From positions 9,173,547 to 9,237,546 of the forward strand of contig NZ_AP019860.1 of NCBI RefSeq assembly GCF_009002475.1: a stretch of 64,000 nt of DNA, given 5' to 3'. The position numbers and the translations under genes were made by a program. Positions 45,714-53,142 of this stretch are shown in pieces (the first letter of the stretch is position 1; each line of letters opens with the position of its first letter). The stretch comes from Candidatus Uabimicrobium amorphum. Lineage in GTDB: Bacteria > Planctomycetota > Uabimicrobiia > Uabimicrobiales > Uabimicrobiaceae. The notes under the pieces were generated by a model. It had not been told where the DNA came from and searched no databases. It saw only the letters and a list, made by a program, of their open reading frames with translations.

Positions 45714-46412
45714 ATGCGTAGAAAACTACAAAAAGGTTTTACATTGATAGAGCTACTAGTTGCGGTATCTCTAATGTTAATTCTTATGGGGGCGATCGTT
45801 ATTATTTTTAGTCGCTCAACGCAACTTTTTAATCTTTCTGAAGCAAATATGAACATTTTTCAGAATGCTCGCGTGGCTTTCGACTTAATGGCGAAAGAAT
45901 TGGCGAGTTCACGTGGTAATTTGCAGATTAATCCAACACAAGCAACTCCTGCAGAGCAAAGTTTGTTATCTTTTCGTTCGGTGATTACTTTTGATGGAGC
46001 GAGTGGTCCTGAAACAGGCTTGGCAAATATTAGCTATCGTATTATTCCTCTAGAGGGAAGCGACAATCAACGCTGGGTTTTATTGCGTAACTTTATCGTT
46101 CCTGCGATCGACGACCCGAACCTTGACGATCCTAACATTGCTCCTGTTGTTGCAAATGCACGTGCTGTTGGAAATGATGTAATGTGCGAGTTTATTGCAG
46201 CACCAAGAAATGGAGCTATTCCTGGAATCAGTTTTGACTTCGCTAGTTATTTTGATGATACAAGCCCAGGGGGAAACGACCGTTGGGATATATTGACGGT
46301 AAATAACGGAAATGTGGATGCCGTGAGAGTTCGTATGGACGTTACCGATTCACAAAGTCGCGTTACACATACCGTTAGTCGCGTTTTTTGGGTGGCAAAT
46401 GCCAATAATTAG
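45714..46412 (+). CDS. Minor pseudopilin, GspJ/PilW-like
   Basis: The 232-residue protein has a textbook prepilin leader: RRKLQKG cleaved before FTLIELLVAVSLMLILMGAIV. The following NIFQNARVAFDLMAKELASSR is the GspJ/PilW helix extension. The remainder is a beta-rich globular domain with no visible metal site. GAGAGGT precedes the ATG. It lies between GspH- and GspI-like genes, as in minor pseudopilin clusters (order H-J-I here). Confidence 0.83.
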   Translation: MRRKLQKGFTLIELLVAVSLMLILMGAIVIIFSRSTQLFNLSEANMNIFQNARVAFDLMAKELASSRGNLQINPTQATPAEQSLLSFRSVITFDGASGPETGLANISYRIIPLEGSDNQRWVLLRNFIVPAIDDPNLDDPNIAPVVANARAVGNDVMCEFIAAPRNGAIPGISFDFASYFDDTSPGGNDRWDILTVNNGNVDAVRVRMDVTDSQSRVTHTVSRVFWVANANN

Positions 46413-46423
46413 GAGGGAAGTAC

Positions 46424-47059
46424 ATGAAGAATAAATCAACAGCTGGGTTCACGCTCATCGAAATTTTAATTTCTTTGGGAATTCTAGTGTTTGGTGTTGT
46501 GGGGATATTAACTCTTTTTCCTGCAGGAATAAAATCTACGAAAAAGGCTGCGGAAGAGACATATGCGGCTTTTATTGCCGATTCTGTGTATGCTTCTTTA
46601 CGCGCTTCCGCTTCACAAATGGCTCCTGGAGACCCCCTGATTTATTTCCATGATGGTATTAACTCCGGGGGTCGCGTCAATGAATATGTTTTGCCACAAG
46701 TTGATGAGTCTATAGGTATACCATCTATTGGTGCGAATCCACCAACAGCGGGTCCTGTTGACAACCGTAAAACAACAACCACTTACACCGCGGAATTGCA
46801 AGCGGGAGGCGATGTAAATTTTGCCTTGTTAGGCCAAAATGCCAATGGATTCAATGTTGCGGTTAGTGAGGATGATACTGGAGGAGCTTTGGCGCAGTTC
46901 TCCTATAATATTCAGATTTCATATCCTCGACAAGACTCTACACGACCACAAGAAAATCCCAAAGGACTTTTTGACGTAATGATTCGTATTCGCCGTAGTG
47001 GAAAACTAATTAAGAGATTTCCTTCTAAGATCTTTTTACCAACAAACAACGATAACTAG
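46424..47059 (+). CDS. Minor pseudopilin, GspI/PilV-like
   Basis: The 211-residue protein begins MKNKSTAG and is cleaved before FTLIEILISLGILVFGVVGILTLFPAG, a prepilin helix of the PilV/GspI kind. The segment AEETYAAFIADSVYASLRAS follows. The C-terminal half is beta-rich and ends in basic residues. AGGAGGG precedes the ATG, 11 bp after the GspJ-like gene. GspK-like partners are not in this operon, but two large ones are encoded at 36.5 and 56.5 kb. Confidence 0.8.
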   Translation: MKNKSTAGFTLIEILISLGILVFGVVGILTLFPAGIKSTKKAAEETYAAFIADSVYASLRASASQMAPGDPLIYFHDGINSGGRVNEYVLPQVDESIGIPSIGANPPTAGPVDNRKTTTTYTAELQAGGDVNFALLGQNANGFNVAVSEDDTGGALAQFSYNIQISYPRQDSTRPQENPKGLFDVMIRIRRSGKLIKRFPSKIFLPTNNDN

Positions 47060-47065
47060 TAAAAA

Positions 47066-47401
47066 TTACTTGTTTGCTGTTATTTGTGCGGGCATTTTCC
47101 ACAACGGAAGTGCCTGCTGTTGGTTTTGTATTTGGTTTTCCATGTAGTTAAAATAACAGATCGGTAAAGCAATCGTTGTTATGATTAAAAAAGACATCCA
47201 TGCTGTATGTACCGGAGTATGAACAAAACGATAAATGGCATAATCAAATATAAGATTAAACTTTTCCCAAAAAGATGTGTCTTCGTGGTGTAAAGCTTTA
47301 TACAGATTTTTTTTAAAGTTTTTGCTCGGTGTTATATGCATCATACGCACCATTGAGCTTATTTCTTGGTGTTTTTTGTCTCGAAACTCGTCGCATTTCA
47401 T
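47066..47401 (-). CDS. Small single-pass membrane protein, unknown
   Basis: The 111-residue protein has a charged N-terminal part with Cys3, His and Lys residues, one membrane helix near residues 66-86 (AWMSFLIITTIALPICYF) and a short outer tail. The layout is like small anti-sigma or regulatory membrane proteins, but I see no zinc-finger anti-sigma motif. Reality of the gene is supported by GGAAGGGAG at 8 bases from the ATG and a near-consensus promoter. It is convergent with the pseudopilin operon (6-bp gap) and divergent from the kinase-metallopeptidase gene. Confidence 0.7.
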   Translation of the reverse strand: MKCDEFRDKKHQEISSMVRMMHITPSKNFKKNLYKALHHEDTSFWEKFNLIFDYAIYRFVHTPVHTAWMSFLIITTIALPICYFNYMENQIQNQQQALPLWKMPAQITANK

Positions 47402-47423
47402 AACTATTCTCCCTTCCTATACT

Positions 47424-47452
47424 ATTATAGGACACGTGTATGCTTTTTTCAA
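47424..47452 (-). promoter_or_regulatory. Near-consensus sigma-70 promoter of small membrane protein gene
   Basis: On the minus strand TTGAAA (47447-47452) and TATAAT (47424-47429) are exactly 17 bases apart. The start codon of the gene is 23 bases downstream of the -10. The same 67-bp gap must also hold the leader of the divergent kinase gene, so the two units may be co-regulated. Confidence 0.72.
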
Positions 47453-47468
47453 CACAAAGGACAAGAAA

Positions 47469-50400
47469 ATGTCTAATAACACATTACCAACGTTGCCAGA
47501 TGGTTACGAATTTGTACAGGAGTTAGGACGTGGAGCCCAAGGAAGTGTATGGCTCGTACGTAATAACAACACTGGTGGGCGTTATGAAGCCTGTAAAATT
47601 GTGACCTCTATTTCACCCAAAGAGCTTTCGCGTTTTAAGCGAGAAATTCAAATCCTAGCCACATTAAACCATCCAAATATCATTACGATGTACTATGCCA
47701 ATCCAAAAGAGAAGTTTTTCTTAATGGAGTACGTTGCGGGTGGTAATTTGTATCATTACTGCCGGAAAAAGGTTCTCAACTTAAAACAACGCATAGAATT
47801 ATTTTTAGGTATCACAGAAGGGTTGGCCTTTGCGCATAAAAAAGGGTTGGTTCATCGCGACTTGAAACCCGAAAACATCGTGATGTCTGAAGACGGCATA
47901 GCTAAGATCACTGACTTTGGTATCTCGCGTTTGTCCGATAGTAGCTCGCAGACAATGAATATAACATCTGGTACTCCATCGTATATGGCTCCAGAATTAT
48001 GGTCGCAAAATCCTCCGGACAAGCGATCAGATCTTTGGTCTTTGGGAATTATTCTCTACGAAATGTTGACGGGAAAATGTCCTTTCAAAGGAACTGTGCA
48101 AGAAATTTGTTACATGGTTACCCAGGGTAACCTCAAGGCACCACATGTGGTAAGCTCTTTGCCACCTCTTGGACAAAAATTATCCGCTATTTGCATGAAG
48201 GCTTTGAAACAAGATCCTGGAAAGCGTTACCATCATTGTGAAGAGATGATCGCTGATATTAAACGTTGCCTCGAACAGGGAGATGACATTGTTGAGTCAC
48301 CTACAAGTATAGGTCTTTCGACAGACTTGGCTTTCAAAGATGATGATGCCGACGAAGTGCAACTTCATGAATCATCGGCAGATGCTGCTTTGGAAGATGA
48401 TCTGGACCTAGAGCCTGCAGAGACCCAACCTGCTGTACAGGCTAAGGCTCCGGCACCCGTGGTGGCAAAGAAGCCTGTGAGTACCAGCGGATTAGATTTT
48501 GAAGAGAACGATGCATTACCGCCGGCGGGTGACCCGCTGGAAATTTTGCCTGAAGAAGGTGGAGTGGCTGCCGCTCCCCAAAATCTTTTTGAAAAGCATA
48601 AATACCCTATTGTCGGGGCGGCAGCGATTTTAGTGATGATTATTGGCTTAATTTTGATGATGCCGAAAAGTCTTGCTGCATTGCAAGAAGATTTGTTATC
48701 TCAAGATATCGAAAAACAACAGGACGCTTTTTCTGAATTGAAGTTACGCGGTGAAGATGCCGTAGAAGTTTTAGTTTATGGTTTGAATAGTCCCCAGGTG
48801 AAAATGCGCAAAGATATCATTACCCATATCAGTAAATATCCGCAAAGTGCATCATTTTATCTCGTAGAAGTTGTCGAAGATTATGCCAATGCTTTTACGC
48901 ATCAAGCGAGAATATACGCGGTTAGGGCATTGGGAGACTTAAACGTAGACTCCGAAATAACCCTACAGGGTTTGTTGGCGAAATCATCTACGCCTGAAGA
49001 TTTACGTCAAGAAGCCATCCAAAGCCTTGTTAAACTAAAGCCGGATACATATAAGAAAAAATACCATTTCATGGGCGGATTATGGCTGAGTACACGCGAT
49101 TTGCGTAAACAAGGGTATATCGAAACCGAAAATGGTTGGATTTTGGTAAGTAAGTTGTTTAGTGACTTAGAGGATAAAGTTTCCCAAACTTCGGTGGGAC
49201 GGAAGAATTTGGAAAAAATACGCGAGAGCATACTAAGCGATTTACAACAAGATAAAAACGTACAGCTAAAAGATTTTTTATCCGAGTGGGATAAATTTTT
49301 CGGTCAGTACGGTGATATTGCCGCCGAATTTTCGAAGTTGTCAAATTCTATTGAAGGAAACTTGTCCGTTGAAACAAAATATAAGAATGATATTACCAAG
49401 TCGTTAGTGGATTTGCATACAGACAATATGGAATTTGTTGACAATCTTATCTCTTTAAAGCAACAGGGAATAGCAATTCAGGTAATGCAAAAAGAATTGG
49501 AAAATGTTTCGGAAATTGTTACGTGGGACAAGATTGACTTCCCCTCTGAAAAAGCACAAGAGCTAAAACAAAGACACCACGAAATTGTAAAGGACAGCAC
49601 TCTTTACGTATACACAAAATTTAACTTTTTTGGTGACTACGACACCACCGATTTTCGCGATCAAGTGATGTCAGGTATTGAAAAAAGTATTATACGTGCC
49701 AATGTGTATCCAAAGTTCTCATCGCGAACACCACAGCAAGATCGACCAAAACATTGGATTGTGTGTGAATACCGCGAAGCGAATATCGGTAGTTATTTTG
49801 GCAATCGCGATAAAAAGCGCAAGCATATTCGCCGTTTACGCGCTTTGTGTAATGTCAGTTATTGGGTGGAGTCGAACAAAGTGAAGAACTGGGAAGATGT
49901 TATTTCTTCCAATATCTATTTAGAGTTGTCCAAGAAACAAACGGGAGATTTACAGGAAGCCATATGTAATATGGTGCGCAACGATCTCAAGGAAAAATTT
50001 GTCACTTGGGAACCCAAAAAATTTGATCAGCGAAAAATAAATCGCGATGGTGAAAATACACAAAAAGTTCGTGGGTCAACGGTTTATTCACAAAAAGCAC
50101 TTGATATTATTTATACAAAATCAAAACGAAAAATGAAGGGGCTTATTAAGAAAGAAAGCTCGCGGTATATTCATTTTGTTGTGGTAAAGATAGCCAAAGG
50201 TAAGACCTCTTTTGTTGAGGTAAAGATAGCAAAAAGCAAGATTGCGAAAGTAAAGCGCATTTCTGATGAAATACGTCAACAACGGTTGCAAGATTTAGAA
50301 AATATAGGTAAACAAAATATTGTTGATCGCAAGAAGATTGACCTTGTTCCATTAGAGAAAGTTGCTTGGGAATTTGGTAAAGGTACAGGACTTGTATACA

Positions 50401-51455
50401 CTAGCAAACATTTTGTCCTTTACTGCAACACTCCAGAAGAATTTACTCGTGAAATTGCGTTTCGCACGGAGTCTATCTTTGAAGCGTACAAACAGTTTTT
50501 TCCGATAACACGCAATAGTGATCAAAAGATAAAGATATATATCTTTAATTCTACCGCAGAATATCAAAGGTACATAGGTAAGGCGTTTTCCAATCCTGCC
50601 TACTATTCACCAACACACAACCATATTGTGGCGAGTTGCGATTTATCTAGTTATAAATCAGAAATTACCAAAATTAAACAACATCATGATAAGATAAGAG
50701 CTTCTATTGCAAAAAACGAGCAAAGCATTGCGCGATATCGCAATCAAATTACGCAACAAAAAAGAAGACTCCACGATGATTTAGATAAACGTCTTGCACG
50801 CGGTCAGATAAAACAACGTGACTATGACAACGCTTATCGTAATATTCGCAGTCAAATCACCAATATCAATAAACAAGTAAACAGTATCTTACGCGATCAG
50901 AAAAAGCTGAAGAGTGAAGTACGTCGTTACGACTATCAAAATTCAAAACTTATACCAAAGTATGTCGATTCTATGGTTGAAATGATGTATCATGAAGCAT
51001 TTCATGCATTTTTGAAAAACTTTTTATTTACAGAAGAACAAACGATGTATGTTCCGCGTTGGTTGAACGAAGGACTTGCGCAATACTTTGAGTCATCTTT
51101 TTTCTCTAATGATCGCCTGATTATCGGTGAGATGGATAAAGATCGTTTGCGATTTTTGAAAAAATTTACCAAGCGTAATAACGCTGTCGCCATAAAAGAT
51201 CTTTTGGTTGCAGGATATAAAGACTTTATGGTTATGTCGAGCGACAACTTGGAAAATTCTAATTTACACTACATCCAATCATGGGCTGTGGTTTACTATA
51301 TTGCCACCTTATTCGATCTACGTAAAGGAGATGTGTTTGGTCCATACGTACGCAATATATGGAGTGGTAAAGACCAAGTGAAAGCTTTTGAAGAACTGGT
51401 GGGTATGCCTGTTGAGAAGTTTGAAAAGAAGTGGTTGGAATTTTTTCAGAAGTGA
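47469..51455 (+). CDS. Active-type Ser/Thr kinase fused to HEAT-like region and MA-type metallopeptidase
   Basis: I start at ATG 47469 (AAGGA at good spacing), not at the longer frame's 47277, which would overlap the divergent gene. The 1328-residue protein has a complete Hanks kinase at about residues 13-275: G20-R-G-A-Q-G25, Lys43, H129-R-D131-LKPEN, D149-F-G and GTPSYMAPE. An acidic/Pro linker leads to a membrane helix near 379-399 (IVGAAAILVMIIGLILM). HEAT-like helices follow at ~405-520. The C-terminal region has H1175-E-A-F-H1179 and NEGLAQYF with Glu1201, a gluzincin zinc site of the peptidase MA/DUF1570 type. The kinase should be cytoplasmic and the peptidase exported: a possible cross-membrane signalling enzyme. 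Confidence 0.88.
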   Translation: MSNNTLPTLPDGYEFVQELGRGAQGSVWLVRNNNTGGRYEACKIVTSISPKELSRFKREIQILATLNHPNIITMYYANPKEKFFLMEYVAGGNLYHYCRKKVLNLKQRIELFLGITEGLAFAHKKGLVHRDLKPENIVMSEDGIAKITDFGISRLSDSSSQTMNITSGTPSYMAPELWSQNPPDKRSDLWSLGIILYEMLTGKCPFKGTVQEICYMVTQGNLKAPHVVSSLPPLGQKLSAICMKALKQDPGKRYHHCEEMIADIKRCLEQGDDIVESPTSIGLSTDLAFKDDDADEVQLHESSADAALEDDLDLEPAETQPAVQAKAPAPVVAKKPVSTSGLDFEENDALPPAGDPLEILPEEGGVAAAPQNLFEKHKYPIVGAAAILVMIIGLILMMPKSLAALQEDLLSQDIEKQQDAFSELKLRGEDAVEVLVYGLNSPQVKMRKDIITHISKYPQSASFYLVEVVEDYANAFTHQARIYAVRALGDLNVDSEITLQGLLAKSSTPEDLRQEAIQSLVKLKPDTYKKKYHFMGGLWLSTRDLRKQGYIETENGWILVSKLFSDLEDKVSQTSVGRKNLEKIRESILSDLQQDKNVQLKDFLSEWDKFFGQYGDIAAEFSKLSNSIEGNLSVETKYKNDITKSLVDLHTDNMEFVDNLISLKQQGIAIQVMQKELENVSEIVTWDKIDFPSEKAQELKQRHHEIVKDSTLYVYTKFNFFGDYDTTDFRDQVMSGIEKSIIRANVYPKFSSRTPQQDRPKHWIVCEYREANIGSYFGNRDKKRKHIRRLRALCNVSYWVESNKVKNWEDVISSNIYLELSKKQTGDLQEAICNMVRNDLKEKFVTWEPKKFDQRKINRDGENTQKVRGSTVYSQKALDIIYTKSKRKMKGLIKKESSRYIHFVVVKIAKGKTSFVEVKIAKSKIAKVKRISDEIRQQRLQDLENIGKQNIVDRKKIDLVPLEKVAWEFGKGTGLVYTSKHFVLYCNTPEEFTREIAFRTESIFEAYKQFFPITRNSDQKIKIYIFNSTAEYQRYIGKAFSNPAYYSPTHNHIVASCDLSSYKSEITKIKQHHDKIRASIAKNEQSIARYRNQITQQKRRLHDDLDKRLARGQIKQRDYDNAYRNIRSQITNINKQVNSILRDQKKLKSEVRRYDYQNSKLIPKYVDSMVEMMYHEAFHAFLKNFLFTEEQTMYVPRWLNEGLAQYFESSFFSNDRLIIGEMDKDRLRFLKKFTKRNNAVAIKDLLVAGYKDFMVMSSDNLENSNLHYIQSWAVVYYIATLFDLRKGDVFGPYVRNIWSGKDQVKAFEELVGMPVEKFEKKWLEFFQK

Positions 51456-51470
51456 TATGCTAGTATTTGG

Positions 51471-51505
51471 TGCCCCCACAATCGGTTTCACCGATTGCGG
51501 GGGCA
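51471..51505. terminator. Hairpin between convergent genes
   Basis: A 15-bp GC-rich stem with one mismatch (TGCCCCCACAATCGG against its near complement, loop TTTCA) lies between the convergent kinase-peptidase and macro domain genes. It lacks a U-tract on either side but is stable enough to act as a terminator. Confidence 0.65.
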
Positions 51506-51525
51506 TCGCAAACCTTATAATACAC

Positions 51526-52041
51526 CTATAGTTGCCGATGCGCCTCATCAATCGCGTCGTATACAATGTAATTTTGTGCGACAAAATATACATTCTCTAC
51601 GCATGTTTCACCATCAAGATGCTTTTTTATCTCTGCCATGATAAGCTCTGCGGCTCTTTTGACAGGGATGTTTAGACTAGAACTTCCGATAAGAGGTAAA
51701 GCGATTGTTTTGAGCTTTTTTTCGCGAATTATGATGAAAGATTCGCGAATGGCTTTCATTAAAAATTCTTCCTCACCATCATTAAAGTCTTCGCCAAGGT
51801 TGTGCACAATGGCGTGAATTAGATTTTGCGCTGGTAGTTGTCCTGCGGTTGTGATGACCGCTTGCCCTTTGAAAAGTTGATCGAAGCTATTGCATTCATT
51901 TTGTATTTCATCACCTCCATACTCCAGAAGTTGCGATGAAATTGCTTCGCACATTTCTAGTTCTGTATTTGCATGGCAAATGATAGCGTCTACTTCCATA
52001 TTCCATATATCATTTTGTAGAATAACGATTTTTTCTTTCAC
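51526..52041 (-). CDS. Macro domain protein
   Basis: Macro domains bind ADP-ribose and often remove it from proteins or from O-acetyl-ADP-ribose. The 171-residue protein is a single domain: the N-terminal VILQNDIWNMEVDAIICHANTEL, the phosphate-loop region around GQAVITTAGQLPAQNLIHAIVHNLG, and KLKTIALPLIGSSSLNIPVKRAAELI. The usual NAAN segment reads CHANTEL, so ribose contacts may differ. Translation begins at GTG with AAGGGA lying inside the end of the fni gene; only 3 bases separate the two, so they are translationally coupled. Confidence 0.85.
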   Translation of the reverse strand: MKEKIVILQNDIWNMEVDAIICHANTELEMCEAISSQLLEYGGDEIQNECNSFDQLFKGQAVITTAGQLPAQNLIHAIVHNLGEDFNDGEEEFLMKAIRESFIIIREKKLKTIALPLIGSSSLNIPVKRAAELIMAEIKKHLDGETCVENVYFVAQNYIVYDAIDEAHRQL

Positions 52042-52044
52042 CTA

Positions 52045-53055
52045 TTAATCCCTTTTTAAACATTCCATGCCTGATATCTCTTGTACATTGGCTGCCCCAC
52101 AAGTAAAGAGACCAACAATGAATTCTTTTCTCCACTGTTGTATGACTTTTGCGACAGCATCACTCGATTGTAGTGCTGGCCCAAGAAAAGGTTTTGCAGC
52201 AGTAGCAAAAGAAGCGCCCATTGTCATTGATTTTGCTACATCTAATCCACTGCGAACACCTCCTCCAGCAATAAGAGTGACATCCTGTAATTTTGAACAC
52301 ATCTTTAGAGCGTGATCTGTGGGGATTCCTTCTGCTCTGAAAGTATGACCCAAGTTAGCTTCTTCTGTTAAACGGTACCCTTCGATCCATGCCCAAGAAC
52401 ATCCCCCCATGCCTGATACATCAATGTATTTTACGCCAATATCGCGAAGTTTTTTTGCACTATTGAAGTCAATGCCATGACCTACTTCTTTTGCGAATAT
52501 GGGTACGGAAAGTTCTTTTACCACTTTTTCCAGTTTGGGAATAAGATTTTCAAAATTAGTATCCCCTTCGGGTTGAATGGCTTCTTGTAAATGATTTATG
52601 TGTACAAAAAGAGCATCTGCTTCTACTCCGTCAACGATTTTCTTTAGCTCCTCTGCAGTGAAACCGTAGTTGAGTTGTACGATACCGATGTTGGCGAATA
52701 GAGGGATGTCCGGGCAATGTTGTTTGACTTGAAATGTTTTCAACATTTCTGGGTAGCGAATAATAACACGCATCGAGCCCAAACCCAGAGCCACTTTTTC
52801 TTGCTGCGCAGCGATGGCTAAGTTTTTGTTAATTTGTTCGCCTTTTTCTAATCCACCAGTCATAGATGAAATGATAAAGGGAAATGATAGTTTTTTGTTT
52901 AGTAACATGGCCGAGGAGTCTATTTTTGCCATGTCTATTTCAGGTAGTGCGCAGTAAGGGAGGTAGTATTTGTCAAAAGAGCTTTGCAGTGGTTCCGTTT
53001 TTTCATTTAGAACAATATCTATGTGGTCTTGTTTCCGGTTGCTTAAGTTACTCAT
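52045..53055 (-). CDS. fni: Type 2 isopentenyl-diphosphate delta-isomerase
   Basis: The FMN-dependent enzyme interconverts isopentenyl and dimethylallyl diphosphate for isoprenoid synthesis. The 336-residue protein matches the family throughout: NRKQDHIDIVL at the start, LSFPFIISSMTGG, the VALGLGSMR segment, FANIGIVQLNYG, HINHLQEAIQPEGDTNF, PIFAKEVGHG, DVSGMGGCSWAWIE and the FMN phosphate loop IAGGGVRSGLDVAKSM. It is coupled to the macro domain gene downstream. Other isoprenoid genes are not in the window. Confidence 0.95.
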   Translation of the reverse strand: MSNLSNRKQDHIDIVLNEKTEPLQSSFDKYYLPYCALPEIDMAKIDSSAMLLNKKLSFPFIISSMTGGLEKGEQINKNLAIAAQQEKVALGLGSMRVIIRYPEMLKTFQVKQHCPDIPLFANIGIVQLNYGFTAEELKKIVDGVEADALFVHINHLQEAIQPEGDTNFENLIPKLEKVVKELSVPIFAKEVGHGIDFNSAKKLRDIGVKYIDVSGMGGCSWAWIEGYRLTEEANLGHTFRAEGIPTDHALKMCSKLQDVTLIAGGGVRSGLDVAKSMTMGASFATAAKPFLGPALQSSDAVAKVIQQWRKEFIVGLFTCGAANVQEISGMECLKRD

Positions 53056-53078
53056 AATATTTAAATCTCAAACGGGAA

Positions 53079-53105
53079 AAGTGGCAAAGTTATACTTTGC
53101 CACTT
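53079..53105 (-). terminator. Terminator after STAS-pseudokinase gene
   Basis: A 12-bp perfect stem (AAGTGGCAAAGT and complement, 3-base loop) lies about 38 bases beyond the stop of the minus-strand pseudokinase gene, followed on that strand by TTTTCCCGTTT. It separates that gene from fni. Confidence 0.7.
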
Positions 53106-53142
53106 AAGATAGTTTACATGTTGAACAAACTCAGTAGTGAAA

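Noticed and set aside
47277..47468. 64-codon N-terminal extension of the kinase-metallopeptidase
   Set aside because: It would overlap the divergent gene at 47066-47401 and its promoter; a ribosome site and the kinase N-terminus support ATG 47469.
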